From NCBI GenBank assembly GCA_012270065.1, contig JAAXJB010000078.1, forward strand, positions 19,987 through 83,986: a DNA stretch of 64,000 nt, in the 5' to 3' direction. The notes under the pieces were generated by a model. It was given only the letters and a program-made list of their open reading frames with translations, ran no database searches and was not told where the DNA came from. The DNA comes from Rubripirellula sp. GTDB lineage: Bacteria; Planctomycetota; Planctomycetia; Pirellulales; Pirellulaceae. Below, piece by piece: positions 17,720 to 27,846 of the stretch (position 1 is the stretch's first letter; every line of letters begins with the position of its first letter). Made by a program: the position numbers and the translations under genes.

Positions 17720-17883
17720 GTAAGGATGACGAATTACGTCACCAGCACAATCCTTGCCCGGATAATCGTAAACGGAACCTGATCTTTGCCCCGTTGCTGG
17801 CGGACGAAAAGAAGAGTCAAGTGTTCGAGCCAATCATTGCCGATTTCGTCGCCAATCATCCAAGCCAAGGCTCTCACAAATGA
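17698..17883 (+). CDS. short open frame overlapping the DUF1826 end, doubtful
   Basis: 61 residues starting at ATG 17698, overlapping the DUF1826 gene by 22 bp. The composition is protein-like in the second half (LIFAPLLADEKKSQVFEPIIADF), but there is no recognised domain and no ribosome binding site. It ends shortly before the convergent sulfatase gene. It could be a remnant of a longer gene or noise. Confidence 0.25.
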   Translation: MRCDRLLSKDDELRHQHNPCPDNRKRNLIFAPLLADEKKSQVFEPIIADFVANHPSQGSHK

Positions 17884-17952
17884 ATCCGTCCAAGATCGCG
17901 ATTTCGCTGAACCTCGACGAAAAACAAGCGTTCCCATCCCGGCCAAAAACAG

Positions 17953-19974
17953 CTATTCCTCAATCAGCTCAAGCTGGTGCCAGTAAGCGGCTTCAAAAGA
18001 CCAACCACTGGCTCGGTTTTCCAATTCGAGGTCGACCGTCGTTCCTGCGTGCTTGCTCAAATCAAAGCGGAAGTCCTGCCAGCCGGAATCGTCGATGGAT
18101 TCTTCCAGCACTTGCTCCCCATCAATTCGAACGATGAGCGTCCAGTTGCCTTGGGCGTGATGATTGACTGCAAACCGAAGGGCACTTTTTTTTCCTGCCG
18201 GCACTTTGATGGTACGCGATAAGACGCAGGGAACATCCCTGCTTTTCGGGTGTGTCAGCAGCACATTGCGGCGGCCCAGCAGGTTTTTACGCAAACCCGG
18301 TTTCATCCCGGGCCCACCCCAGTTTTTTACCTTCCATCCCGAAGCGAACTTCTCGACATCCGCTGGCAGGTTTGTCCCGGCAGCATTGGCAACCTTGTCG
18401 GGCTTGGCAACACGAGCGCCTGGCGCAGGTTTTGATGTTGCTGTTTTGGGATAGGGCATCTTGGCATCGACTTCTTCGCGCCAGTCATGAAGCATTTTTT
18501 TCAGTCGCCGGGCAAGATCAGGTCGGGATTGCACCAAATCATTACGTTCACCCATATCGTTTTCGAGATCAAATAACTGCAACGTTCCGTTTTCATAGTA
18601 TTCGAGCAATTTGTATCGACCGAACCGGATGGCACCGCCGGGACTTTGGAAACCATGGTTGCTGTAGTGTGGAAAGTGCCAATAGATCGGACCTCGATCG
18701 TACTCTTGAGCTTTCAGCGCCGGGACAAAACTTCGACCATCCACATGCTGGTCTGGCAGTGCCGGCAAATCCAACATTTCAAGCAGTGTTGGATAGAAGT
18801 CTGTTCCTGTAACAATCGCCTTGGAGGTGGAATTGGCTTTGATCTTCCCGGGCCAATGCACGATCAGGGGCACGCGAATCCCACCTTCATAATTCCAACC
18901 TTTGGCACCACGGAGTGGCAGATTGGAGCTTGCGAAACGTGTATTCAATATTTCCCGTGAATGATTGATTCCACGATACTGGTTAGAAGCTGCCATGCCT
19001 CCATTGTCAGCAGTGAAGATAATGATTGTGTTCTCTTCCAGTCCGAGTTCCTTGAGTTTTTGCCGAATGCGGCCAAGGCTCTCATCAGTCGCTTCCACCA
19101 TGCCTGCGAATTCGACGTTGTCCTGTTTCTGCTTGACCCACCAGACACGCTCCTGCTGGTGAACATCACCAGCATCATTTTCTTCAAGGGCTTCTAGTTC
19201 TTCCTTTGACAGAGCAGGGCCGTCAGGATTGGTTTCCAGTATGTAATCAGTACCGCTTTGTGGCGGCATTGCCGCCAGTTTTTTCTGATACTTGTCAACA
19301 AGATCCTTTCTTCCCTGGATGGGGTCGTGAACCGAGAAATGCTCCAGGTGCACAAAGAACGGTTTGTCCTGGTTGCGTTCAATGAAATCGATCGCTGCGT
19401 CAGTCAATTTGTCGGTGTAATAATCTCCCGGCCTGGAGGCGAGCGTTTTCTCGTAAACAGGCGAGAACGGATGGTAATAGGAACGTACCCATCCCGTGAT
19501 CGCCTCGTCAAATCCATAGGTAGTGGGATCACGATTCAGGTGTGCCTTGCCGTAATTGGCAGTGGCATAACCTTGCTCTCGAAGTGTTTCAGCCAGAGTC
19601 TGCTCTTCATCTGGCAGAGCAGTGAGTTTTTCGGCGTGATGCAATGGCTCATAGGCCCGTTCCGGACGGCCACCCAGCCACTCCGTCAAATTTGTACGGG
19701 CTGGATATTTCCCGGTCAGAATACTTGCCCGGCTCGGTGAACAGACATGACAGGTGGAGTACGCGTTTTCAAATAGGACTCCCTCTTTCGCCAAAGCATC
19801 AATGCACGGCGTTTCGTAGAAGGTGCTGCCATAACAGGCGACATCCCGCTGACCCAAATCATCAACAAGAAAGAAAATGACATTCGGCCGTTGCTTGGCA
19901 TGCACGTCGCTTGCACCCTGCGCAAACAGCACGGAAACCAGAACAAGAATGATCATTCGGTTATTGTTATTCAT
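17953..19974 (-). CDS. secreted sulfatase with C-terminal accessory domain
   Basis: 673 residues from ATG 19974; the next in-frame codons upstream lie inside the preceding gene. The signal peptide covers residues 7-27. The arylsulfatase-type catalytic domain starts PNVIFFLVDDLGQRD (metal Asp pair), and Cys78 in CSPSRASILTG is the residue converted to formylglycine. NGGMAASN and HWPGK, then DLENDMGERNDL, are further family landmarks. Residues 560-673 form an extra C-terminal domain (LRFAVNHHAQGNWTLIVRIDG, YWHQLELIEE) with a beta-sandwich look, possibly glycan binding. The start overlaps the upstream sulfatase stop by 4 bp (ATGA), so the two are co-translated. The substrate is probably a sulfated polysaccharide or glycoside, not identifiable here. 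Confidence 0.93.
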   Translation of the reverse strand: MNNNNRMIILVLVSVLFAQGASDVHAKQRPNVIFFLVDDLGQRDVACYGSTFYETPCIDALAKEGVLFENAYSTCHVCSPSRASILTGKYPARTNLTEWLGGRPERAYEPLHHAEKLTALPDEEQTLAETLREQGYATANYGKAHLNRDPTTYGFDEAITGWVRSYYHPFSPVYEKTLASRPGDYYTDKLTDAAIDFIERNQDKPFFVHLEHFSVHDPIQGRKDLVDKYQKKLAAMPPQSGTDYILETNPDGPALSKEELEALEENDAGDVHQQERVWWVKQKQDNVEFAGMVEATDESLGRIRQKLKELGLEENTIIIFTADNGGMAASNQYRGINHSREILNTRFASSNLPLRGAKGWNYEGGIRVPLIVHWPGKIKANSTSKAIVTGTDFYPTLLEMLDLPALPDQHVDGRSFVPALKAQEYDRGPIYWHFPHYSNHGFQSPGGAIRFGRYKLLEYYENGTLQLFDLENDMGERNDLVQSRPDLARRLKKMLHDWREEVDAKMPYPKTATSKPAPGARVAKPDKVANAAGTNLPADVEKFASGWKVKNWGGPGMKPGLRKNLLGRRNVLLTHPKSRDVPCVLSRTIKVPAGKKSALRFAVNHHAQGNWTLIVRIDGEQVLEESIDDSGWQDFRFDLSKHAGTTVDLELENRASGWSFEAAYWHQLELIEE

Positions 19975-21386
19975 CGCCTGTTTCTCTTGGGAAGATGGGA
20001 CTTCATTTCCATGATTCTTGCACTGTGTTGGGACCCGATCGCCAGATTCTTCCATTCATTGGGATCGCGAAAATGGTCATACAACTCCTCACCACCATCA
20101 GCGTAGCGTATGTACCGCCAGCGAAGCGTCTGAACAGCATGGTTATTGAACCCAAAAGTCGTCACGACGGGGCGGTTCCGTATTTGGGATGGATTCTTCA
20201 ACAGATCCACGAGGCTGCATCCATCCAATCCACTTCGTTTGGGCAGACCACAGAGATCGATCAGGGTTGGATAAATGTCGAGTAGGCTAACCGGACTCCT
20301 GCAAACCTCGTTCTCGGCTATATCGATCGTTGAGTGTGATCCTCGCGGTCCTGCGATGATCAGTGGTGTTCGAGTAGCAACGCTCCACAACGCATGCTTT
20401 CGCCAATGCTCTTTTTCACCGAGATGCCAACCATGGTCTCCCCACAGCACAATGACCGTATTCTGGGCGTATTCGCTGCTCTCCAAAGCCTCCAAAATCC
20501 GCCCAACCTGTGCATCGACAAAACTGATCGTCGCCAGATAAGCCTGAACAGCAGTTTGCCATTGTCCGCTGGCGTGGACATTGGCGTGGTCACCACCGGG
20601 TGTCGCAAAATTCTTTTCTCCAGAAGGATCATAAACTTCCCGGGCAAGCTTCCTCCCAAAAGCTGGAATGTCCGACAAATCGCCGGACTTGAACGGTGGA
20701 AGCGCGACACTTTCAAGTGGATACGGTTGGAAATACTTTTCCGGGACAACCCATGGTAAATGCGGTTTTGTGAATCCGCAGGCGAGAAAGAAAGGTTCAC
20801 GGTGTGGCTTTGCCAGTTCGGACACCGCCCACCGGGCGACCTGTCCGTCAAACATATCTTCGTCATCCATGTCACTCTTTCCCCACGGCGCCCAGACACT
20901 TTTTGGCAAGCGCGGATCACGTCGGGAACGACCGCTGGCCCGAGTCAGCACTGGTACAAAATATTCGTCCCACGATTTGGAATCGTACGCCGCTGTTCCA
21001 TGAAAAATCTTGCCGCATCCACGAACGTCATAACCCGATTCACGACAGTGCTGCATCAGAGTGATCGCGTTGGGCAGTTGATCCCGGAGTTTTTCTCCAT
21101 TTCCATAGACTCCTGATCGAAACGGTGCGATTCCCGTCAGGAGGCTGATTCGCGAAGGATTGCAAAGTGGTGCTGCACAATGTGCCTGGCTGAAGGAGAC
21201 CCCGCGTTTCGCCAACCGATCGATGTTCGGTGTTTTCACCTGCGAATTGAAACCAAGATGGCCAACCCAGTCCCTTAAATCATCAATGGCGATGAACAGA
21301 ATATTGGGAGATTCGTCAGCACACGCCGGGTGAAAGAACACACCCATCGCCAGAAAGAAGAGCAAGCTCTGAGTGATGCTTTTCAT
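19971..21386 (-). CDS. secreted sulfatase, iduronate-2-sulfatase-like
   Basis: 471 residues. The signal peptide is MKSITQSLLFFLAMGVFFHP ending ACADES. The mature start NILFIAIDDLRDWVGHLG and the segment CAAPLCNPSRISLLTGI (formylglycine precursor Cys75) follow the iduronate-2-sulfatase/choline-sulfatase-like branch. GDHGWHLGEKEHWRKHALW carries the second Asp-His metal site and active-site Lys/His. It is upstream of and translationally coupled to the second sulfatase, 18 bp after the six-hairpin glycosidase-like gene. The two sulfatases share only the fold, which suggests sequential removal of differently placed sulfates. Maturation needs a formylglycine-generating enzyme or anSME encoded elsewhere. 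Confidence 0.93.
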   Translation of the reverse strand: MKSITQSLLFFLAMGVFFHPACADESPNILFIAIDDLRDWVGHLGFNSQVKTPNIDRLAKRGVSFSQAHCAAPLCNPSRISLLTGIAPFRSGVYGNGEKLRDQLPNAITLMQHCRESGYDVRGCGKIFHGTAAYDSKSWDEYFVPVLTRASGRSRRDPRLPKSVWAPWGKSDMDDEDMFDGQVARWAVSELAKPHREPFFLACGFTKPHLPWVVPEKYFQPYPLESVALPPFKSGDLSDIPAFGRKLAREVYDPSGEKNFATPGGDHANVHASGQWQTAVQAYLATISFVDAQVGRILEALESSEYAQNTVIVLWGDHGWHLGEKEHWRKHALWSVATRTPLIIAGPRGSHSTIDIAENEVCRSPVSLLDIYPTLIDLCGLPKRSGLDGCSLVDLLKNPSQIRNRPVVTTFGFNNHAVQTLRWRYIRYADGGEELYDHFRDPNEWKNLAIGSQHSARIMEMKSHLPKRNRR

Positions 21387-21404
21387 TTCACATCCAATTG
21401 CAGA

Positions 21405-23759
21405 TCACGGTGAAATCAGACGTAGTTCAACCTGTGCTTCACTGCCATCCTTGAAGTGAAAGCCACGGTAACCGGGAAGAGCAGACTGCACTGGTTCAGA
21501 TTTCCCGGTTGGCAGGCAGGTCGCAGAGCTTATCTGTCTGCCTTCGGACCAGGGCTCGATCGTGATGGCAAGTGGGCATTCGGTCACTCGAATCGTTTTG
21601 GTCATCTCACGATCACCGGTGGATCGATCAAACCGGATCACCGGCCAATACCTCTTACCCGAATGGGAGTCCTTGCCCGCTGGCACGTCCATCGGTAGAC
21701 GGAACTCCATCCATGACCAGTCGGTTGGCATGGTATCTCGCACCGTCAACCGCTTTTCAGGGAGAGAATATTCCAGACCAGCCAGGCCCTCGAGAAAAAG
21801 TAGAATCTTACCTGCATTGAAATTGGAATACTGATCGCCGAACAGATCCAATGATCGAGTGTAAGCTTCTGGAGCAACTGGAACGTTCCATTCCGCATGG
21901 TAGTTGTACTTTTCAAGATGCTGCACAGTGAGGCGCCACGCAGGATCGCCCAAGCCCTGGCGAAACATTCCATCCAGAGTGAAATAGGCAGTATCCGGTG
22001 TGTAGCCGAATGAATGATCGACTGCAGTGTCGAACTTCTTCATCGCCTGCGCCGACATCGCTCTGGGAAAAATCTCTCCCTGAAAACCCTCGTTTGAATT
22101 CAAAGCCCATGAGTTCACCATGCGGGTGGCATACTCACGTGGAAAATACTTCGAACGCAGATACCAGAAACCTGTCGTCATCAGCATTCCGTTTTCAGGT
22201 CCGGCAAAGAAATGCCTGTGCCCATTCGATTCCCACCGCTGCTGGAAGTAGACGTTCCGATCACTGACCGTATTCCGAACCATCTCTTGCCAATGTTTGA
22301 CGTCCTTTGCTGGACCCACAAGACGTGCCATTTCAGCCAGTATTTCACTGACAGCGAAGTGGTTTCCAAAGAAGGAAGGAATGCCATCCCAGAATACTTC
22401 ACGGAAATAGCCCTGATAGCAGTCACGGATGAACTCAACATCGCCAGTATGCTGATAGATCTGCCAAGCCCCCCGAACGTGTTCCGAATGCTCGACACCA
22501 TAAACCCCAGAGTGCCAGGCAGTGCCCTTGTTATCAGCAAAGGCGATGATCCCATTGGGTGACTTGCGGTAGTTCCCACTCTCAAAGAGATTTTTCCACG
22601 TCAGTACATTGCCATAAGCATACCGACTCTTGTTACCGGTCCATGCACCAACTTTGATCTGAAATGTCGCGTCATACCGGTGCATCCCCAGAAAATTGTT
22701 CACAGCAGTCTGTGTATGGGGTTCCATCTCCCAGCCACTTTGCACGTCGATGTAATACATCAGATAGAGCGACCAGAGATAGTAATAGATATCTTCAAAT
22801 TTTCGATCCGAGCAACGAAACCATGGGATCTCTTCATTCAATTGGCGATTCACATTTCGAGTCTTTCCAGACTTCCATGGTTCTGGATTCTTCACCACTT
22901 GCAGGGCGTTTCTGACAGCCACCTGATACTCGTCGTGCATTGCCCAGACCAGAGCGACACTCTTCTGATCACACCTGATCTCAAAAGAATACCTTTGTTC
23001 CCCGTTCGGTCCTTCCGAGAATTGATGCGCATCGCCGATTGCCTGGGAAGCAGTCAAGACCGTGCTCATTCCCTGATACATGATGGGTGCGATTTTTACA
23101 GAGCGATCCGTTTCTGGCATGCACTTGGTTGTGCCACCTTCGCTGATGTGAATCGCGTTTGCGCCGGCGTCAAATTCAATCGAAGCAGTGCTGGTCACAC
23201 TATGCCGACCAAAAAAGCTTTGCCCCTCGAATCGAAGCAGAACCGGCTTGGACGAGGTAATCACGGTGCAAGCAACATCATTGCCTGCGATGAACTTCTC
23301 TTCATGTAGAAGAATATCACCAAGCTGGTATTCACAGATCATTCGATCCGGTCGCCAATACATCCGGTCCGGAGTCGGATGCCGAAAGACTCTGTCACCA
23401 ACGATTACAGTCCCATACATCACACGGGTGTCTTTATAGAACTCCCATCCTGAAAAATCATTTCCAAGCCCCGTGTTGTCGTGCTTCAGCCCATCACTGC
23501 TGGCAAGACCGACGCCGCGACTTCGCAAATCATGATGGAACGGATGAGTCAATCCGATCGTTTCGTGCTCTTGCAAATTCCAACTGGCATGGAAACCACC
23601 GATGTAATAGGCAAGATTGCCAGCGAGGAAACCATGCTTTTTACCCTGGATCTCCTGCTGCAGCCGCTCACAGTAGTCGACCTTCGCCGGCTGCGCGGAA
23701 TCAGCATGGACGCCGACGATCAAAAACATCAAGGCAGCTACGGTCATGCGTGAGAACAT
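21405..23759 (-). CDS. exported six-hairpin (alpha/alpha)6 glycosidase-like protein
   Basis: 784 residues from ATG 23759, chosen because it opens a signal peptide (MFSRMTVAALMFLIVGVHADS). A longer frame upstream has no coding character. Residues 25-280 look like a beta-sandwich N-terminal domain (VYR/VRH strands, LLHEEKFIAGNDVACTV). Residues 300-680 are helical with repeated aromatic-rich hairpins (YLWSLYLMYYIDVQSGWEMEPHTQTAVNN, GTAWHSGVYGVEHSEHVRG, GFQGEIFPRAMS), as in GH63/GH95/GH65-like barrels. Residues 690-784 form a C-terminal beta domain. I cannot assign the catalytic Glu/Asp pair or the exact GH family. Its place between two sulfatase genes and a DUF1501 gene implies a role in degrading a sulfated glycan. 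Confidence 0.7.
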   Translation of the reverse strand: MFSRMTVAALMFLIVGVHADSAQPAKVDYCERLQQEIQGKKHGFLAGNLAYYIGGFHASWNLQEHETIGLTHPFHHDLRSRGVGLASSDGLKHDNTGLGNDFSGWEFYKDTRVMYGTVIVGDRVFRHPTPDRMYWRPDRMICEYQLGDILLHEEKFIAGNDVACTVITSSKPVLLRFEGQSFFGRHSVTSTASIEFDAGANAIHISEGGTTKCMPETDRSVKIAPIMYQGMSTVLTASQAIGDAHQFSEGPNGEQRYSFEIRCDQKSVALVWAMHDEYQVAVRNALQVVKNPEPWKSGKTRNVNRQLNEEIPWFRCSDRKFEDIYYYLWSLYLMYYIDVQSGWEMEPHTQTAVNNFLGMHRYDATFQIKVGAWTGNKSRYAYGNVLTWKNLFESGNYRKSPNGIIAFADNKGTAWHSGVYGVEHSEHVRGAWQIYQHTGDVEFIRDCYQGYFREVFWDGIPSFFGNHFAVSEILAEMARLVGPAKDVKHWQEMVRNTVSDRNVYFQQRWESNGHRHFFAGPENGMLMTTGFWYLRSKYFPREYATRMVNSWALNSNEGFQGEIFPRAMSAQAMKKFDTAVDHSFGYTPDTAYFTLDGMFRQGLGDPAWRLTVQHLEKYNYHAEWNVPVAPEAYTRSLDLFGDQYSNFNAGKILLFLEGLAGLEYSLPEKRLTVRDTMPTDWSWMEFRLPMDVPAGKDSHSGKRYWPVIRFDRSTGDREMTKTIRVTECPLAITIEPWSEGRQISSATCLPTGKSEPVQSALPGYRGFHFKDGSEAQVELRLISP

Positions 23760-23832
23760 CACGTTATGAGCTGCTCTTGAGCCGAGAAAACGAAAAACAT
23801 CAACCACCGTCAACCGGATTCCGGACGGGTGA

Positions 23833-25302
23833 TCAGGCAATGATGTCGTGGATTGGCTCAACTTCTTCAACCCCAACCAGTTTCTGGTCCAGCCCACTGT
23901 AAAAGAACGACAGACGGTTGGGGTCCAGTCCCATTTGGTGAAGCACCGTGGCATGCAGATTCTTGACGTGCAGAGGATTCTCCACTGCGCGTGAACCAAG
24001 TTCATCGGTGGTACCGTAACTGATTCCTCCTTTGATGCCGCCTCCAGCCATCCACATGGTGAAACCATAGGAATTGTGGTCTCGACCTGTCCCTTTGGCG
24101 TATTCTGCTGTCGGTTGTCGACCGAACTCACCACCCCAGACCACGAGGGTTTCATCCAGCATTCCTCGCTGCTTCAGATCCGCCAGCAGTGCGGCAATGG
24201 GAAGATCTGTATTGCCGGCGTGTTTATTGTGATTGACTTCAAGATCACCATGCGCGTCCCAATTGGCATCGTTGTGTGAACCACCGCTGTATAGCTGGAT
24301 GAAACGGACACCTCGTTGAACAAGCCTGCGGGCCATCAGACAACGGGTGCCGAAATCGCGCGTGCGATCATTGTTGATTCCGTACATGTCCAGCGTCGCG
24401 GCATCCTCCGTGCTCAAATCCACAGCTTCGGGTGCGGTGCTTTGCATCTTGTAGGCCAATTCATAGCTTGCGATCCGCGAAGCCAAATCACTATTTCCCG
24501 GACGATTCGCGAGGTGTTGCTGATTTGCATCCTGAATCGAGTCGAGAAGACGTCTCTGCACTTCCACACTCATGTCATCGGGTCTTGCCAGATCAAGAAT
24601 TGGCGCTCCTTTGCTGCGGAATACGGTTCCCTGATAGGTGGCCGGCATGTAACCACTGCTCCAGTTCTTGGCACCACTGATGGGCCCACCAGACGGATCC
24701 AGCATCACAACGAATCCGGGCAGGTTCTCATTCACACTTCCCAGTCCGTAGTTGACCCATGAACCGAGAGCCGGGCTTCCTGAAAGTACCCTTCCGCTGT
24801 TCATCATCAGCATGGCAGAACCATGAATCGGCGAATCGGCGGTCATCGAGTGCAGAAAAGCGATATCATCCACATGCTTCGCAACATTTGGAAACAGTGT
24901 GCTCACCGACTTGCCACACTCACCATACTTCTCAAATTCCCATCGCGGTTCAACGATCCGTCCGCCAGTCCGATGCCCACCACGTCCGAACGTTTTCACA
25001 TCGACTGTTTTTCCATCCATTCCTTTCATGGCAGGTTTTTCATCGAACGTGTCGATATGGCTTGGGCCACCATACATGAATAGAAAGATCACCGACTTTG
25101 CTTTGGGAGCGAAATGGGGAGGTTTGGCAGCCAGGGGATTGGCATAAGCCTTCTCAGCCGCCATGGCAGACCCATCAAAAAAACCATCTGCGGACAACAT
25201 CGATGTCATGGCGGCAGCCCCAAATCCACCGCCGGTCTGCCAAAGGAATTCGCGGCGTGTTCGTCCGCAAAAATTTCCGATGCGTTTCTTTTGATTTGAC
25301 AT
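23833..25302 (-). CDS. Tat-exported DUF1501 protein
   Basis: 489 residues. A twin-arginine signal (TRREFLWQTGGGFGAAAMTS) covers residues 13-40. The mature chain starts with the planctomycete DUF1501 landmarks FAPKAKSVIFLFMYGGPSHIDTFD and continues GRGGHRTGG, SPIHGSAMLMMNSGR and VVWGGEFGRQPTAEY. DUF1501 proteins belong to the alkaline-phosphatase/sulfatase superfamily and are almost always encoded beside DUF1549/DUF1553 cytochrome proteins, as here (84 bp downstream). Their reaction is not established. GRDHNSYGF near the C-terminus would supply metal-ligand His residues. Confidence 0.93.
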   Translation of the reverse strand: MSNQKKRIGNFCGRTRREFLWQTGGGFGAAAMTSMLSADGFFDGSAMAAEKAYANPLAAKPPHFAPKAKSVIFLFMYGGPSHIDTFDEKPAMKGMDGKTVDVKTFGRGGHRTGGRIVEPRWEFEKYGECGKSVSTLFPNVAKHVDDIAFLHSMTADSPIHGSAMLMMNSGRVLSGSPALGSWVNYGLGSVNENLPGFVVMLDPSGGPISGAKNWSSGYMPATYQGTVFRSKGAPILDLARPDDMSVEVQRRLLDSIQDANQQHLANRPGNSDLASRIASYELAYKMQSTAPEAVDLSTEDAATLDMYGINNDRTRDFGTRCLMARRLVQRGVRFIQLYSGGSHNDANWDAHGDLEVNHNKHAGNTDLPIAALLADLKQRGMLDETLVVWGGEFGRQPTAEYAKGTGRDHNSYGFTMWMAGGGIKGGISYGTTDELGSRAVENPLHVKNLHATVLHQMGLDPNRLSFFYSGLDQKLVGVEEVEPIHDIIA

Positions 25303-25386
25303 GAACTTTCTCGCGTTGTGTTTCAGCTATCTGTAGGATCGATGATGAAGGTCAGTTTGTGGCAGAAGATTGCCCCACATGTTGTA

Positions 25387-27846
25387 CTAATCGACAAACA
25401 GGAATTCATTCCAGTTCATCACAGTGAGACAATACAATTCGACAGCACGCTGCCTTGTCAGTTTGTCCGTCGTTTCCAAGGTTGTGATCAATTCACTCCC
25501 GCGATCGACTTCCTCGTCTGTCGCGTCGCGCGACAATGCCCGGGCAATCACCCGTCGGACAAGTTCCCGGTTTTCAAGTTCGGCCCCGCCAACCGACTCG
25601 GTTAACCGCTTCGCCTGCTGATGGACAAATTTGCCGTTCAGTAGCGCCAATGCCTGACCGGGCTGCAACGTAACGAACCTGTCTTCGCAGGTAAGATCGG
25701 GATCAGGAAAGTCAAAGGCCGTCATCATGGGGGTCAGCAGGGACCGTTTCACATGGATGTAAACCGACCTGCGGTTTCTGTCCTGTTCGGAGGAGTTCCC
25801 CCAACCTGAACCGGGGCGAGACTGTCCCGCGAGAACCTCACGAGACAAAGCCGGATAGAAGCTTGGTCCGTAGGTCTGCCGGTTCAGCGAACCATTGATG
25901 GCAAGAATCGTATCACGCACCTCTTCAGCACTCAGCCTTCGTGGGTCGAAACGCCAAAGAAGATCATTCGCAGGGTCTGTGGCCAGGCCATCAGGTTGGC
26001 CAGCGGATGACATCTGATACGCACGACTGGACATGATCAATCGATGAAAATCCTTGAGCTTCCAGTCGCCAGCGATTAACTGCTGGGCAAGCCAATCGAG
26101 GAGTTCAGGATGTGTTGGTGGCACACCCAGTTTTCCGAAGTTATTGCTGCTGCGAACGATGCCGCGACCAAAGTGAAATTGCCAGACGCGGTTAGCCATC
26201 ACTCTGGCCGTCAAACGATTCTCGTCACTCGTAATCCACTTGGCGAGCACGCGACGACGCCCCGCTGTCTTGTCGTCGCCTTTGAACACGGATGCATCGG
26301 GAGTGGGAGTCTCAAAAATTGCTGGAAAGTCCGGCTCCACCGGATCCGAGGGTGAATGAGGGTTGCCACGAAAAAGCACAAAGGTCTGATCAGGCTTGGG
26401 TTTACACTTGGCCAACCCCATCACCATTTCGCGTGGAGGCAAAGCCTTGCCTTCCTCAAGCGTGGCCGTGAGTTGCTTCTGCAGATCCTTGTACTTTTTC
26501 CAATCGTCTTCACTGAGGTTATCCTGCAGTTTCTCTTTCAGCACACGGTTTCGATCGCGTTTGGGTCCCTCCGTTGCCCGCTGGTCCGGAGCCGACATTT
26601 TGACAATGCCGGACTGTTCGAGGTCCCGTATTTCCTTTTCCAGACGCCGTTTGGTTTCGTCGTTCTCGCGGTATTTTCGATTCAGTTCATCAGATGAGAC
26701 GTCAATCTGGTTATTGGAGCGTTGATCACCCCGGTGACCCCAACGTGTTACATCTCCCATCATGGCAAGAAAACTGTAGTAGTCTTTTTGCGAGATCGGA
26801 TCAATCTTGTGGTCATGGCATCTGGCACAGTTCAACGTCAGACCGAGCATTGCCTGCCCGGTGGTCATGATGATGTCGTCCATGTCGTCGAACCTTGCCA
26901 ACAATGGATCAGCCGGCTCATCGTCCCAGATCCCCAGACGATAGTACCCTGTGGCTGTCAGTGACTCCCTCGTTACTTCTTCCAGCTCATCTCCTGCCAG
27001 CTGTTCGGTGAGAAACCGATCGTAAGGCTTGTCATCATTGAATGACTTGATGACATAATCGCGGTACTTCCAGGCGTTGGGCTTGGCACCATCGCGTTCA
27101 TAGGAATTCGTTTCTGCAAAGCGGACGAGATCCAGCCAGTGCCGACCCCAGCGTTCTCCGTAGTGGGGTGATTCAAGTAATCTGTCAACGACTTTCTCAA
27201 ACGCTTTTGGATCACGATCATTCTCGAATTGCTGTACCTCCTGAGCCGAAGGCGGCAATCCCGTCAAATCGAAGTAGGCGCGACGAATCAAGTCGGCACG
27301 ATCAGCCTGCGGATTGGGCTTCAAGCCAGCCTGCGAAACTGCCGAGTAGATGAAACGGTCAATCGGGTTCTTGCTCCAGTCTGCATCATCCACCATTGGC
27401 GGTTCAGGATTCTGCATCGGCTTGAAGGCCCAGTGCTTTTGCCATTGAGCTCCCTCGGCAATCCAACGCTTCAACAGGTTGACCTCTTCGGGTGACAATC
27501 GCTCACCCTCGGGTGGCATCTGTTCGTCTTCGATCTCCGAGGTCACGCGTGCGAGAATAACGCTGGCCTCGACATCGCCAGGAACGATCGCATGCTCACC
27601 TGAGTCAGCCTCAGCGAAGGCTTCTTTCTGACTCGTGAAGCGAATGCCACCTTCCGCCTCATCCGGACCATGGCAGGCGAAGCAGCGTTTTGCCAGAATC
27701 GGCTGGATCTGCTTCGAAAAATCGACAGGATCATTCTTCGGTGGCGTTTGCGCGAAACACGGCGAACAAGAGCCAGAAATCAACCCGAAAGCCGAAAAGC
27801 ACAGGACAAATCGACAAGTCGTTAGCATCTTTGAAGGCGAAAGCAT
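25387..27846 (-). CDS. planctomycete cytochrome C / DUF1549 / DUF1553 protein
   Basis: About 819 residues from ATG 27846; ATG 27828 is an equally good start. The signal peptide ends SPCFAQT. Residues 35-110 hold one heme-c site, CFACHGP (planctomycete cytochrome C, PSCyt1). Residues 160-370 are DUF1549 (PSCyt2), with NPIDRFIYS, RRAYFDLTGLPP and CARCHDHK, a second CxxCH that may bind another heme. A charged coiled-coil region (residues 430-500, RKYRENDETKRRLEKEIRDLEQ) precedes DUF1553 (PSD1: RVMANRVWQFHFGRGIV, FDPRRLSAEEVRD). An extracytoplasmic electron-transfer role tied to the partner DUF1501 is presumed; the biochemistry is undescribed. The gene leads the five-gene locus. Confidence 0.92.
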   Translation of the reverse strand: MLSPSKMLTTCRFVLCFSAFGLISGSCSPCFAQTPPKNDPVDFSKQIQPILAKRCFACHGPDEAEGGIRFTSQKEAFAEADSGEHAIVPGDVEASVILARVTSEIEDEQMPPEGERLSPEEVNLLKRWIAEGAQWQKHWAFKPMQNPEPPMVDDADWSKNPIDRFIYSAVSQAGLKPNPQADRADLIRRAYFDLTGLPPSAQEVQQFENDRDPKAFEKVVDRLLESPHYGERWGRHWLDLVRFAETNSYERDGAKPNAWKYRDYVIKSFNDDKPYDRFLTEQLAGDELEEVTRESLTATGYYRLGIWDDEPADPLLARFDDMDDIIMTTGQAMLGLTLNCARCHDHKIDPISQKDYYSFLAMMGDVTRWGHRGDQRSNNQIDVSSDELNRKYRENDETKRRLEKEIRDLEQSGIVKMSAPDQRATEGPKRDRNRVLKEKLQDNLSEDDWKKYKDLQKQLTATLEEGKALPPREMVMGLAKCKPKPDQTFVLFRGNPHSPSDPVEPDFPAIFETPTPDASVFKGDDKTAGRRRVLAKWITSDENRLTARVMANRVWQFHFGRGIVRSSNNFGKLGVPPTHPELLDWLAQQLIAGDWKLKDFHRLIMSSRAYQMSSAGQPDGLATDPANDLLWRFDPRRLSAEEVRDTILAINGSLNRQTYGPSFYPALSREVLAGQSRPGSGWGNSSEQDRNRRSVYIHVKRSLLTPMMTAFDFPDPDLTCEDRFVTLQPGQALALLNGKFVHQQAKRLTESVGGAELENRELVRRVIARALSRDATDEEVDRGSELITTLETTDKLTRQRAVELYCLTVMNWNEFLFVD

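Noticed and set aside
23760..24155. Upstream N-terminal extension of the six-hairpin glycosidase-like gene
   Set aside because: It overlaps the 3' end of the DUF1501 gene, has no protein-like composition and would place the signal peptide 130 residues inside the chain.
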